Below are positions 20,053-28,978 of a stretch of DNA of 64,000 bases, in pieces; positions within the stretch are counted from its first letter, which is position 1, and the number at the start of each line of letters is the position of its first letter. Under the pieces are notes generated by a model. It ran no database searches, was not told the DNA's origin, and was given only the letters and a program-made list of their open reading frames with translations. The stretch is from Vibrio barjaei (GTDB lineage: Bacteria > Pseudomonadota > Gammaproteobacteria > Enterobacterales > Vibrionaceae), in assembly GCF_001639065.2 (NCBI RefSeq), contig NZ_LQXO02000005.1, forward strand, positions 248,001 to 312,000, written 5' to 3'. The translations under genes and the position numbers were made by a program.

Positions 20053-20373
20053 TTACTCCTTGATTGATTTTTCAAGAGCATCAATGCGTTCAACTAATGC
20101 TTGATATTGTTTATCGGAATGGGCCGAACGAGCCCCTAGCCACTGTTGTTTATCAGCGTCATACATGGTTGCCCATACCCAAAGCACAGGCCACATAACA
20201 TGGAGGAAAAACAAACTAATCCAACCAGCAACATGAATCGCATCGGCATGTGGATGATTACGTTTTTTGGCAATCTCATAAGGAATATCGTGCAAAATGA
20301 TCAATCCATAAATTAGGATTAGAAGCACAACAAATAAAATAGCCAGTGATGCATAATCTAGAGTGAGGTTCAT
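20053..20373 (-). CDS. yiaW: DUF3302 inner-membrane protein, YiaW-like
   Basis: A 106-residue protein with two membrane helices (LAILFVVLLILIYGLIIL and GWISLFFLHVMWPVLWVW) and a cytoplasmic coiled-coil tail. The loop HDIPYEIAKKRNHPHADAIH is the family signature. It is the first gene of the YiaWV-like pair and probably partners the adaptor encoded 4 nt downstream. Its molecular role is not known. Confidence 0.83.
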   Translation of the reverse strand: MNLTLDYASLAILFVVLLILIYGLIILHDIPYEIAKKRNHPHADAIHVAGWISLFFLHVMWPVLWVWATMYDADKQQWLGARSAHSDKQYQALVERIDALEKSIKE

Positions 20374-20383
20374 AGTCTCCCCC

Positions 20384-20788
20384 TTAGTTTAAAACGTTGT
20401 AGCCACGGCCAACCATGCACTGCTTCATGACACTATCAACATCGTGTTGATATTTGGCTTCACTGTATTGTGCTTCAGCACGGTGGTGGAGTAAGCCACC
20501 TACCAGACCAACCCCTGCACCGACTTTGGCGCCTTTAGAACCGTGGCCGCCGGCAATGGCGGTACCTGCTGCGCCTAATGCCGCAGTGCGGGCTGTGCTT
20601 CCCACAACGTCGCGACCTACACTATCGACTTGATTGCTTTGAACCTGGGTCGATAGTTGTTGGCATTCGTACATGTCAGCGTTGTATTTTTCCATGTCGA
20701 CACCTTTGGTATCGACAATAACGTTAGCGAACGACGTCGCTGAATAGATGGCAGTCAATAAGATAAAAAGGCTGTTTTTGATGTTCAT
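20384..20788 (-). CDS. Exported glycine-zipper protein
   Basis: A 134-residue protein with a signal peptide (KNSLFILLTAIYSATSFA). The centre holds a glycine-zipper stretch (ALGAAGTAIAGGHGSKGAKV then GAGVGLVGGLLH). Two cysteines flank it (YECQQL and KQCMVGRGY). No lipobox is seen, so it is probably periplasmic or outer-membrane associated. It ends 10 nt before yiaW on the same strand and is likely the first gene of that transcript. Such proteins often affect envelope integrity; the role here is unknown. Confidence 0.75.
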   Translation of the reverse strand: MNIKNSLFILLTAIYSATSFANVIVDTKGVDMEKYNADMYECQQLSTQVQSNQVDSVGRDVVGSTARTAALGAAGTAIAGGHGSKGAKVGAGVGLVGGLLHHRAEAQYSEAKYQHDVDSVMKQCMVGRGYNVLN

Positions 20789-21335
20789 AGTGTTTTCTCC
20801 TGTTTTGAGGCTTCATGGTATTTTTGTGTACGGAGTTGAACAAATCGCAGTCTTTAAATGTGAATTAAGTGGTATTTAATAGTGAGAAATAATCAATGTT
20901 TACAGCTGGTTAAGCACTCTCTCACTTAAAGTGCCCTGTCTATAGGAGCTGTTTAGCATATCAAAGCGCAATCGAAGTGAGCGTAGGTGTTGTTAGAGCC
21001 ATGAAGTCGCTCTATAGATGACGTCTATTTGTCAATTTTATGAACATGTGTTGATTAAAATATGAACTTTCAAGTTTGCTGTTTACAAGGAATACTCGAT
21101 AAAAGAAAAGGCTAGGCGGACAAGAAGTAAAAATATTGGCATCTAACACGAAGATGCCAAAATAAAAAGAACAACGTATGAGAATCTAGGACAAATGTAT
21201 GCCCTAATAGAGGAGGGGGTAGTTAGTGGTCTAGCATACCCTTATTAGTAAAGTTCTCTTCGAAATTCTTTGAATAACAAAAATCTGACAAACAAATCTA
21301 CAATTATGATCGACTAAGTTAGCTAGGAGAAATAC
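20789..21335. other. 547-bp intergenic region
   Basis: Between the divergent glycine-zipper gene and the small membrane protein gene. It has no credible ORF. The only clear structure is a hairpin with perfect 9-bp arms TTGGCATCT/AGATGCCAA at 21136-21144 and 21152-21160; on the minus strand it is followed by ATATTTTTAC, so it could end a minus-strand small RNA. The promoter of the 21.3-26.4 kb cluster should lie in the last 150 nt. Confidence 0.5.
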
Positions 21336-21725
21336 ATGAACTTTAAGTTATTTTTAATAACTCACGGATTGATATATCTATTATTTGCAATAGTGCTTTT
21401 TGTTATTCCCAGTGAGATTTGGCCGCTTTACGGCGTGGAAATAAATGATAAGTACTCATTATTTCTCTCTCAACACACAAGTATCTTCTTGGGAGGCATT
21501 TCGGCTATTTGTTTTCTAATGCGAAATACTAAAGATCATCAAAGTAAACGAGACTTACTTAAGTCGCTAATGATTACTAATGCTTTAGGTGTATTGATCA
21601 CCACATACGCATCTATTACTGGGATTTTCGTGAAACTTGGTTGGAGCGACCCAATATTTTTCGCTGTCTTGACTGCTCTGGCAATGGTGCAGTTAAAAAT
21701 GACAACTAGTCGTAAGAGTGAATAA
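21336..21725 (+). CDS. Small four-helix membrane protein
   Basis: A 129-residue protein with about four hydrophobic helices (FLITHGLIYLLFAIVLFVIP; TSIFLGGISAICFLM; LMITNALGVLITTYASITGI; PIFFAVLTALAMVQL). AGGAGAAA at 21324-21331 is the ribosome site. No family assignment is possible by eye. It lies 69 nt before the YqcI/YcgG gene on the same strand and may be the first gene of that cluster, or a separate gene. Confidence 0.7.
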   Translation: MNFKLFLITHGLIYLLFAIVLFVIPSEIWPLYGVEINDKYSLFLSQHTSIFLGGISAICFLMRNTKDHQSKRDLLKSLMITNALGVLITTYASITGIFVKLGWSDPIFFAVLTALAMVQLKMTTSRKSE

Positions 21726-21794
21726 ATTGCAACTTTCTGCGCGGGAATTATCTGAATAAAAAAGCAAGGACAACCTTAGTATTAACAGGGAGAC

Positions 21795-22460
21795 ATGCGC
21801 TTGGACAGAACTAATAATAAGTATATATTTGAACTTCTCTTAGATTTTATTAATTCGGAACAGTTTGCTTGTGTTGGCGCGAAAACTGCGGCCGCATTAG
21901 ACTCAATAACTCACTATGATTGCCAGTGTGTAGAGCAAGAACTTACAAGTGTATATCGGGCGCTAGAGACTTTTACTAAGGATATTGCAAAAAATAGCGG
22001 CCTAAATAGTACCTTTATCGCAACGTTTAGTGGTGACAAAGTGTTCAGAAATGAGGGCTTTGAGAAATTTCTGTGGAAGGTATTGAAGCAACTCCATGAA
22101 ATAGATTTTGCTCGTGGGAATAAATGGAGTGCGCTTTGCGACAGAGACGTAACCTCGAATAAGTTCGCTTTTTCTCTAGTTGAGCATCCATTCTTCATTG
22201 TTGGTTTAAATCCGGATTCTGAAAGGATTAGTCGCAGGTTTTCGTTTTCCGCCATTGCATTTAACTCACATGTTCAGTTTGAGGAACTTAAGTCGATGGG
22301 CATATATAGCAAAATGCAGCATGAAATTCGAAAGAGGGAAATTATGATTCAAGGTTCTATCAATCCAATGCTTAGCAACTTTGGCGACACCAGTGAGGCG
22401 AGACAGTACTCAGGTAATAAAGTGACAAGTAACTGGAAGTGTCCTTTTAATAACAGATGA
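21795..22460 (+). CDS. YqcI/YcgG-family protein, probable heme-dependent N-hydroxylase
   Basis: A 221-residue protein. The C-terminal block QGSINPML..FG..SEARQYSG....WKCPF and the N-terminal FACVGAKTAAA are signatures of the YqcI/YcgG family. Characterised relatives I recall are DcsA (N-omega-hydroxylation of arginine in D-cycloserine synthesis) and GntA (guanidine N-hydroxylation in guanitoxin synthesis), both heme enzymes. The neighbours include an arginine amidinotransferase-like gene, a ferredoxin-domain protein and an exporter, which fits a guanidino-compound pathway. GGGAGAC before ATG 21795 supports the start. The exact substrate is inference. Confidence 0.75.
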   Translation: MRLDRTNNKYIFELLLDFINSEQFACVGAKTAAALDSITHYDCQCVEQELTSVYRALETFTKDIAKNSGLNSTFIATFSGDKVFRNEGFEKFLWKVLKQLHEIDFARGNKWSALCDRDVTSNKFAFSLVEHPFFIVGLNPDSERISRRFSFSAIAFNSHVQFEELKSMGIYSKMQHEIRKREIMIQGSINPMLSNFGDTSEARQYSGNKVTSNWKCPFNNR

Positions 22461-22478
22461 GTAAAAAGGAGAGTTCTA

Positions 22479-23249
22479 ATGAAAACGATAATTGTAACAG
22501 GAGCGTCGTCTGGGTTTGGTGAAGCGATTGTACATAAGTTTGTTAGTCATGGATATGGCGTCGTAGCGATAGCCCGTCGCAGTGAGAAACTGCATGAGTT
22601 ACAACGCAAATATCCTGATCAAGTTCTCCCTTTAGCAGTAGATCTCACCGATAAAGGTGCTGTTGAACTGGCCTTAACTGAAGTACCTCCATTATTCAGT
22701 AATATTGTTGCCTTAATTAATAATGCGGGGATGTCTTTAGGTTTTGGTCCGTCACAGAGAAATGAACTGTCCGACTGGGAGGATATGGTCAATATTAATA
22801 TTCTTGCCTTATTACATATTACCAAAAAAGTATTGAAGGAATTTGTCGAGCGTAATTCTGGGCATATAATCAATATTAGTTCGGTGGCTGCTTACTATCC
22901 TTATATGGGAAGTAACGTGTATGGTGCTACAAAATCATTTGTCAGTAACTTTTCATTGAACCTTAAAACGGACTTAGAAGGCACAGATATTAAAGTGACC
23001 AATATAGCGCCTGGTTTATCAAAGACAGAGTTTGCGTTGGTTAGATTTAAAGGTAATAAAGACCAAGCAGAATCAATTTACGAAGATAAGACCTATTTGA
23101 ATGCGGAGAATATTGCAGCAAGTGTTTACTGGGCATTTTCTCAACCAGAAAACGTAAATATCAATGTGATTGAAATAATGCCGACAGGTCAATCATTCGC
23201 ATTGGGGTTTGCGCCGAAAAGTAAAAGGATTTTAGATGAGCTTAATTAG
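22479..23249 (+). CDS. Short-chain dehydrogenase/reductase
   Basis: A 256-residue classical SDR. The cofactor loop is TGASSGFGEAI (residues 6-16) followed by ARRSEKL, which favours NADP(H). NNAG, the catalytic Ser in INISSVAAYYPYMGS, and YGATK with the Tyr-x3-Lys pair are all present, and PGLSKTEF follows. It resembles YdfG-type 3-hydroxy acid dehydrogenases. It starts 18 nt after the YqcI/YcgG stop and its last 14 nt overlap the amidinotransferase gene, so the three are translationally linked. The substrate is probably an intermediate of the cluster's product. Confidence 0.92.
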   Translation: MKTIIVTGASSGFGEAIVHKFVSHGYGVVAIARRSEKLHELQRKYPDQVLPLAVDLTDKGAVELALTEVPPLFSNIVALINNAGMSLGFGPSQRNELSDWEDMVNINILALLHITKKVLKEFVERNSGHIINISSVAAYYPYMGSNVYGATKSFVSNFSLNLKTDLEGTDIKVTNIAPGLSKTEFALVRFKGNKDQAESIYEDKTYLNAENIAASVYWAFSQPENVNINVIEIMPTGQSFALGFAPKSKRILDELN

Positions 23250-24267
23250 TAGTTACAACGACAGGGGGAAGCTTGAGGAAGTAATACTAGGAAGTGCAAA
23301 GAACTTAACCCTCCCTGACCTTGACGTTTCAGTTAGACATTTTTTTGACTTACCTAGTAATTTTAATCAAGCACCCCAATCACAATCAAAGATAGAGCAA
23401 GTTATTTATGAACTTGAGGAGGATTTTAACGACCTTACCAAGTTACTCGAAAAATACAATGTAACCGTACGAAGAGCAGAGCCTATAGACTGCCAAACGT
23501 ATTGTAAGACACCACAATGGGAATCACAGCAATCGCATGCGTTGATGCCTCGAGACTGTATGTTGGTTTTAGGAGATACGTTAATCGAAGCACCTATGCC
23601 TAGTCGGAGTCGTTATTTTGAAAGCCAGTCGTTCCGAAACATCACTCGTCGGTACTTTTCTAAGGGAGAGAAATGGTTGTCGGCGCCTAAGCCGGTCCTT
23701 ACTTCTGATAGTTATCTATGGGATGGAACAGTGCCATATTTAGCTGAAATTGAACCCCTATTTGATGCCGCAAATATTCTACGCTGTGGCAAAGATATTT
23801 TCTATAACGTGAGTAACAGTGGCAATAGAGCGGGTCTTGAATGGTTGGAGTCTATGTTTGGTGACAAATATAATTTTCATATTATGTCTGTTTGTGCCGA
23901 CCACATTGGTACTACGATACAGTTGCTCCGCCCTGGGGTCGTTCTAATTAACGGTGGTCGAATAGATGCTTCAGACTTACCAGACCAGTTGCAAAGTTGG
24001 GATGTGATTACGTTCAATGAACCTGAAGATATAGGATACGCCTTCGACTGGGGCAGAGCATCAGTATGGATTTCGATGAACGTTCTTTCGATAGATGAGA
24101 AGACCGTAATTGTCGAGAAAAATCAAAAGAGGCTAGCTGAGCTTTTGAGTCGGAGAGGCTTCAATGTAGAACTTGCCAGATTCAGGCATGGACGAACTGT
24201 TGGAGGAGGGTTTCATTGTTGTTCGCTTGATGTGCGCCGTCAAGGCGGGCTGGAAAGCTATTTCTAA
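23236..24267 (+). CDS. Amidinotransferase of the glycine amidinotransferase/CyrA/SxtG type
   Basis: A 343-residue protein. It has the AGAT-family blocks RDCMLVLGDTLIEAPMPSRS, VCADHIGTTIQLLRPGVVL (general-base His near residue 222) and, at the C-terminus, GGGFHCCSLDVRR with the catalytic Cys at about residue 328. These enzymes move an amidino group from arginine to an amine, leaving ornithine, to make guanidino acids or the guanidine of cylindrospermopsin and saxitoxin. The acceptor here is unknown. The gene overlaps the SDR gene by 14 nt. Its presence next to a YqcI/YcgG protein is the main clue to the pathway. Confidence 0.88.
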   Translation: MSLISSYNDRGKLEEVILGSAKNLTLPDLDVSVRHFFDLPSNFNQAPQSQSKIEQVIYELEEDFNDLTKLLEKYNVTVRRAEPIDCQTYCKTPQWESQQSHALMPRDCMLVLGDTLIEAPMPSRSRYFESQSFRNITRRYFSKGEKWLSAPKPVLTSDSYLWDGTVPYLAEIEPLFDAANILRCGKDIFYNVSNSGNRAGLEWLESMFGDKYNFHIMSVCADHIGTTIQLLRPGVVLINGGRIDASDLPDQLQSWDVITFNEPEDIGYAFDWGRASVWISMNVLSIDEKTVIVEKNQKRLAELLSRRGFNVELARFRHGRTVGGGFHCCSLDVRRQGGLESYF

Positions 24268-24283
24268 AAAGGCGCGCAATTTT

Positions 24284-24931
24284 ATGAGAGAACTGAAATT
24301 AATTGCTGTACGAGCGATGAAAGATGGAAAAATTCGACTCGTGCACGTTGAAATAACGTCGTTTAATCAAGCCGATATTAACACAGTGATGTATAGAGCA
24401 TACGTAGATGACGAGCAAGTTTTGGCTTTGAATTATCACACCCGTGAGGGCCATGATTTTGTTTCCCTTACTCCAAACCGTATAGAGAAATGTGTTCCAG
24501 AGGTTGTTGGAGCAGTGTTGTTGTCGGTCATGCATCTCAATAACTTGGAGGTAGTTTGGATTACAGATGAGTTTTTTTCACAGCTAATAGATAGGTACGC
24601 TGTGGAAAATAAGACTAATGAGCTCAGCCTTTTCCATGCGTTTCTCAATGGTGAGCCTGCGTTACATGTCCATTATCGAGAGAACGAGGTAGAAGTGTGC
24701 TTTAACAAAAAACGATTCAGCACCCAACAACAATCGATCTTAGATGCCGCTCTGAATGAAAATATCGAGATAAAACATCTTTGTAAGTCAGGCGTATGCG
24801 GTAAGTGCCGTTTAGATGTCCTTTCAGGTACGGCATTAGCTACTTCTACAATCATAGAACCGGCACTAATTGGACCAACACAAATATTAGCGTGCAGCTT
24901 TAAAGCAATAACATCAATGGAAGTAGAATAA
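24284..24931 (+). CDS. Protein with C-terminal plant-type [2Fe-2S] ferredoxin domain
   Basis: A 215-residue protein (ATG 24284 taken; the open frame reaches back to 24173 inside the amidinotransferase gene). Residues about 1-120 match nothing I know. The last 90 residues form a ferredoxin domain with C-x4-C-x2-C (HLCKSGVCGKC) and a fourth Cys in ILACSF. In E. coli YcbX a similar domain is fused to the C-terminus of a MOSC protein; here the MOSC protein is encoded separately two genes downstream, so this may be its electron donor. It could instead serve the YqcI/YcgG enzyme. LysE starts 2 nt after its stop. Confidence 0.78.
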   Translation: MRELKLIAVRAMKDGKIRLVHVEITSFNQADINTVMYRAYVDDEQVLALNYHTREGHDFVSLTPNRIEKCVPEVVGAVLLSVMHLNNLEVVWITDEFFSQLIDRYAVENKTNELSLFHAFLNGEPALHVHYRENEVEVCFNKKRFSTQQQSILDAALNENIEIKHLCKSGVCGKCRLDVLSGTALATSTIIEPALIGPTQILACSFKAITSMEVE

Positions 24932-24933
24932 CT

Positions 24934-25563
24934 ATGGAGACGAACAGTCTTATCGGATTTGCTTTAGCAGCACTTCTACTAAATTTAAGTCCAGGACCAT
25001 CCTTACTATTTGTCAGTGCTAGAGGGCTCTCAGAAGGCAAAGCCGCTGGAGTTGTCTCGGCCTTAGGTCTTGCTACTGGTAGCTCTATTCATGCAGTTCT
25101 GGCAGGTATTGGTGTTACCGCGATAATCGCTACTAATCAATATATGGCTTCGGTAGTCGCAATCACCGGTGGGGTATATATCCTATATCTTGGGCTGGAT
25201 TCGCTTAAAGATGCGAGGGAAACGTCTCTTACCAATCTCTCTGTCAAAGAGTCAAAAAAGCCTCTAAGAAAGCTCTATTTTCAAGCTATATCAGTCGAAT
25301 TCTTGAATCCCAAAACCATTTTGTTCTATCTATCGGTCTTGCCAGGATTAATCATCAGTTCCGGCTACACACCAATAGAAGCACTATTTGTCAGTCTGAT
25401 TGTACCTGCTACCGCTTTACCCATTGATATTATTGCGGGTGTAACAAGTGGAACTTTGGCTCGTTTGTCTACATCCAATAGAACGTTAACTGTCTGTTTA
25501 AACTATCTATCGGGGCTTGTTTTACTAGTAATTGGTGTGGGACTTATTTACAACAACTTGTAG
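24934..25563 (+). CDS. LysE/RhtB-family exporter
   Basis: A 209-residue inner-membrane protein with about six hydrophobic helices. It starts with the family's NLSPGPSLLFV motif in the first helix and keeps the LGLDSLKDARE loop and VEFLNPKTILFY segment. Members export amino acids and related amines by proton antiport. In this operon (2 nt after the ferredoxin-domain gene, 47 nt before the MOSC gene) the likely cargo is the cluster's guanidino product or a by-product such as ornithine. Confidence 0.92.
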   Translation: METNSLIGFALAALLLNLSPGPSLLFVSARGLSEGKAAGVVSALGLATGSSIHAVLAGIGVTAIIATNQYMASVVAITGGVYILYLGLDSLKDARETSLTNLSVKESKKPLRKLYFQAISVEFLNPKTILFYLSVLPGLIISSGYTPIEALFVSLIVPATALPIDIIAGVTSGTLARLSTSNRTLTVCLNYLSGLVLLVIGVGLIYNNL

Positions 25564-25610
25564 GAAGAAAATAAACCACAACATTTAAAAGAAATAGAAA
25601 CGGAGAATAG

Positions 25611-26369
25611 ATGACCTTTGTCACGAGACTATACCATTACCCTTTAAAGTCAGGTGCCCCTTCACGATTAAAGTATGCTTTGGGGGATAGCAACGGTTTC
25701 TATAATGATAGAGACTTTGCCATCATCAAAAAACAAACTAATGGTTTGTATTCAATACGGGACAATCCCTCTCTTAGTGAAATACGCTTACACTATACTT
25801 CTAATAAGCTATCGATTACTTTCAATAGAGAAGAGACCAACTTTACATGTGATTTTGAAGATCAGAAAACGATTACTATGTGGTCAAGAAATGTAACAGT
25901 TAATGTAGCGAATGATCCTGTCAGTGACTTTTTAAGCGAAATACTAGGTGAGCAGGTAATTCTTGTTAAGGGAACAGAAAGGCAAAACGTGCAGCAAACG
26001 TTGATGGATACAGGGCCATTGCATATGGTTTTTGAAGATGAAATTGAATCTCTTCGGCGAGAGTGCAACGTTCGCTCTATCGACCCACTTGTCTTCCGCC
26101 CTAATATCCTTGTATCAAAGTCATTTCTTAGTGAAAAAGAGTTGCATCAAGAGATTAATATTAATGGCTTTAGGTTTAAGGTAATGGAAAGAACTGAACG
26201 TTGTTCCGCTGTATCGCTATTGTACAAAAAACTAACCTCAAAAAATTACTCACCTTTAGTTGAAGTTTTGAACAGAACTAATCACTACAAAGGGGCTTAT
26301 TTTGGTGTATATCTGCAACCATTATCCGACTTCTTGATTAACCAGTCAGATGTGATAAGTCTGGAATAG
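25611..26369 (+). CDS. MOSC-domain protein (YcbX/mARC-like molybdoprotein)
   Basis: A 252-residue protein with an N-terminal MOSC_N barrel (VTRLYHYPLKSG..S; FYNDRDFAI) and a MOSC domain (FRPNILVSKS, then a Cys in ERCSAVSL in place of the mARC/YcbX CSRC loop, which holds the molybdenum-ligating cysteine). In characterised relatives this domain carries molybdenum cofactor and reduces N-hydroxylated amines, amidines and guanidines using a ferredoxin or cytochrome partner. It lacks the ferredoxin domain that YcbX has. The split partner at 24284 would supply it. The function in a pathway that also holds an N-hydroxylase could be trimming or self-protection. Confidence 0.75.
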   Translation: MTFVTRLYHYPLKSGAPSRLKYALGDSNGFYNDRDFAIIKKQTNGLYSIRDNPSLSEIRLHYTSNKLSITFNREETNFTCDFEDQKTITMWSRNVTVNVANDPVSDFLSEILGEQVILVKGTERQNVQQTLMDTGPLHMVFEDEIESLRRECNVRSIDPLVFRPNILVSKSFLSEKELHQEININGFRFKVMERTERCSAVSLLYKKLTSKNYSPLVEVLNRTNHYKGAYFGVYLQPLSDFLINQSDVISLE

Positions 26370-26453
26370 TATGAATGCAATAACTGAATATTGATGTCGA
26401 TACTTTAGTTTTGATTTGTTGGGATAACCGACATAGAAATGTTTGGAGGGGAG

Positions 26454-27371
26454 ATGAGGTTTAGAACCACTTTGGACCAATGGGCGACGCTGAGAGAAAT
26501 AGAAAAGGCAGGCAGTATTCAAGCTGCGGCTATTTCTTTGAACAAAAGCCATACAACAGTGATATATGGGGTTCGAAAACTAGAACAGCAGTTAGGTGTT
26601 GAACTGTTAGAAGTCAAAGGGAGAAAAACTGCACTGACTACCGAGGGTAAAGAGTTACTGCGCCGAGCCAACTTAATGCTAGAGCAGGCGAAGGAGTTGG
26701 AGCTGTTAAGCGATCAGGTTGCGGCGGGTATGGAAAAAGAACTCATTATAGCCATGGACCATTTATGTGACCCTGCATTACTCTACGAAGCGATGGAGGC
26801 GTTTCTTTCTAAAAATTGCTCTACCTCTATTCAGGTCATTGAGACTTCTCTTTCGAAAACAACCTCTGTTGTGACACAGGGTCTTGCTGACATAGCAATT
26901 ATTACTGTCCCCGTTACTAATTACCCTGCGGAATCTTTTTCGGTCACCTCAATGCTGCCAGTAGTTTCCGTTAACCATCCCCTTGTGCAGTTAGAAAAGG
27001 TGACTCCGGCGGATCTTGCTAACACCGTACAGATAGTGATTCGTGACTTAGGGGGTGATATCGACGGTAAAGCGAAGCGAGATGCAGGTTGGGTTAAAGG
27101 ACTACAGCGCATTACTGTTGACAACTTCGACCATGCGTTTAGAGCAGTGGAAAAAGGAGTCGGTTTTTGCCGATTGCCTAACCACGTTATTAAACAACGC
27201 GATCAAGGCCAATTAAGTATCCTTGATGTAAAGCAAGCTGATGCTTATCACTTGCCTTTGCATATTACTTTACCTAAAGGAGCGCAAACAGGCCCAGCAG
27301 CGTTAGCGATGTACGAACAATTGAAACGCCTCAGAGTGACACCCCATACGACTAATAAAAAAGGCTCATGA
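26454..27371 (+). CDS. LysR-family transcriptional regulator
   Basis: A 305-residue protein with the LysR winged helix (TLREIEKAGSIQAAAISLNK, SHTTVIYGVRKLEQQLGVEL) and a C-terminal effector domain. I chose ATG 26454; GGAGGGG precedes it closely. An ATG at 26439 is an alternative. It lies 84 nt after the MOSC gene on the same strand, so it may be the cluster's regulator, although it has no divergent target as LysR genes often do. Its stop codon lies in the stem of the hairpin that ends the facing PTS gene. Confidence 0.9.
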   Translation: MRFRTTLDQWATLREIEKAGSIQAAAISLNKSHTTVIYGVRKLEQQLGVELLEVKGRKTALTTEGKELLRRANLMLEQAKELELLSDQVAAGMEKELIIAMDHLCDPALLYEAMEAFLSKNCSTSIQVIETSLSKTTSVVTQGLADIAIITVPVTNYPAESFSVTSMLPVVSVNHPLVQLEKVTPADLANTVQIVIRDLGGDIDGKAKRDAGWVKGLQRITVDNFDHAFRAVEKGVGFCRLPNHVIKQRDQGQLSILDVKQADAYHLPLHITLPKGAQTGPAALAMYEQLKRLRVTPHTTNKKGS

Positions 27372-27388
27372 TATTGAGATCATGAGCC
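27356..27388 (-). terminator. Terminator of the PTS gene, overlapping the LysR stop codon
   Basis: Perfect 10-bp stem GGCTCATGAT/ATCATGAGCC (27363-27372 and 27379-27388), 6-nt loop. On the minus strand it is followed by TTTTTT. The TGA of the convergent LysR gene (27369-27371) is inside the stem. Confidence 0.88.
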
Positions 27389-27408
27389 CTGAACAATTTT
27401 AGAGCTTG

Positions 27409-28842
27409 CTATTTATCATCAACATTAACGAACATATATGTTAAGGCAAAGGCAAGCGCAAACACACCAATCACACCAAGAACCGCTTGAATAAAGTTTT
27501 GAGTACCGCTTGCTAGGTATGCCGGCAAACTAAATACTGAAGACAAAATGTAGCTGGTTAGATGCGTGTCAATAGTTACTGAGATTGCACCAACGATACC
27601 TGCTGCTAAGCTCGCCATGAACAGTGCTTTAGTGTACTTAGTCAACACACCAAAGAGTGCTGGCTCAGTGATACCAAGGATTGCAGTGATACCAGAACCT
27701 ACTGTCACAGAAGATTGTTCTTTTGAAACGTTCTTACGCTGTTTGTACCACACCGCCATCGTAGCACCTGCGATAGCGAGGTTACCCAAGCACATGATTG
27801 GCATAAGCAAGTCTTTTCCATACAGCGCAAAGTTATTCAAGCTGATTGGTGTCATGCTGTGGTGGATACCAAATACGATGGTAATTGGGCGAGTTAAACC
27901 AAATACAAAGCCAGTCAGTGTTGGAGAGATTTCTAATAGCGAGCTTACCACCCAACCTGCGCCATTACTTAACCACATACCTGCTGGGGCAACCAGTGAC
28001 AAGACGATAGTTGAAGTGACCGTGAAGGCGAGTAGGGGAGTAAATACTGGCTTGGCGGATGACGGGACGAATCGATCAACAAACGGAGTCACTTTTGAAA
28101 GTACCCAAACCGCCAAGATAGCAGGCACGATTGCGCCACCATAGTTAAGCAGTTCGATTGGTACCACACCAAGCACAGTCAGCTCCGGAACGCTACCAGC
28201 GTCTTTGAGTAACGCCGCTTTTTCTACTAACTTAGGCGCAAGCATTGCGGAAGACACAGCCAATGCAATGTATTCATTCACCCTAAAGACTTTAGCGGCA
28301 GAAAAAGACACCAACATTGGTAAGAAGAAGAATACGGCGGTAGAAATCGAGCGGAAGAAGTACACCGTATCTGAAGACTCTGAAATAACGTTGGTCGCAA
28401 TTAAACCAGAGAGCAGGCCCATCAACATACCCGCACCAGCGATTGCAGGAACCACAGGGCCAAAAATGCCCGCTACGATGCGCATTGCATTTTGGAACAG
28501 CTTACCTTTTTCAGCTTCAATCACTGGTTCATCACTGGTTTTGCTAACACCTGATAGCGCGTTGTACCACTTTTCTACATCTACACCGATGACCACTTGA
28601 GTCTGACCTTGAGCAAGAACCACCCCTTTAACCCCAGAAATGGCTTCCAACTGGTCTTTCTTGGCAAGTGTCTCATCCGCTAACTTGAATCGAAGACGAG
28701 TCATGCAGTGAGTAATGTTGATGATGTTATCTTGGCCGCCAAGTGCTTGAATTAATATTTGTAGGTTGTCACTGAAGCTACCCTTGTTGCTCGATGCTTG
28801 AGCATTCAAGTTCACTTCGTTATTAGTTTCAGTAAGTTGCAT
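27409..28842 (-). CDS. PTS sugar transporter subunit IIBC (glucose/sucrose/beta-glucoside class)
   Basis: A 477-residue fusion. Residues 25-100 are an EIIB domain with the phosphorylated Cys in NITHCMTRLRFKL. From about residue 115 come some ten membrane helices of EIIC with the substrate motif GITEPALFGV and HHSMTPI. It imports and phosphorylates a sugar using EIIA from elsewhere; the sugar cannot be told from sequence. It faces away from an RspA-like dehydratase gene across a 264-nt region holding a long inverted repeat, and a GntR regulator lies beyond, so the three may be one sugar-acid/sugar locus. Confidence 0.92.
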   Translation of the reverse strand: MQLTETNNEVNLNAQASSNKGSFSDNLQILIQALGGQDNIINITHCMTRLRFKLADETLAKKDQLEAISGVKGVVLAQGQTQVVIGVDVEKWYNALSGVSKTSDEPVIEAEKGKLFQNAMRIVAGIFGPVVPAIAGAGMLMGLLSGLIATNVISESSDTVYFFRSISTAVFFFLPMLVSFSAAKVFRVNEYIALAVSSAMLAPKLVEKAALLKDAGSVPELTVLGVVPIELLNYGGAIVPAILAVWVLSKVTPFVDRFVPSSAKPVFTPLLAFTVTSTIVLSLVAPAGMWLSNGAGWVVSSLLEISPTLTGFVFGLTRPITIVFGIHHSMTPISLNNFALYGKDLLMPIMCLGNLAIAGATMAVWYKQRKNVSKEQSSVTVGSGITAILGITEPALFGVLTKYTKALFMASLAAGIVGAISVTIDTHLTSYILSSVFSLPAYLASGTQNFIQAVLGVIGVFALAFALTYMFVNVDDK

Positions 28843-28978
28843 CTAAGGAGTCCCTATGTGCTTGCGTTATTTGTTGGGGACATAATATCCATCACTCATA
28901 TTTACCCCAATCGGAAAAACAGAGACTTCCGTCACATTAAGTGCGGCAAATTGTTAATTTTCAGCAAATTTCGTTGAT

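Noticed and set aside
21795..26369. Saxitoxin or cylindrospermopsin cluster
   Set aside because: An amidinotransferase, SDR and ferredoxin are shared features, but no polyketide synthase or sxtA-like gene is present.
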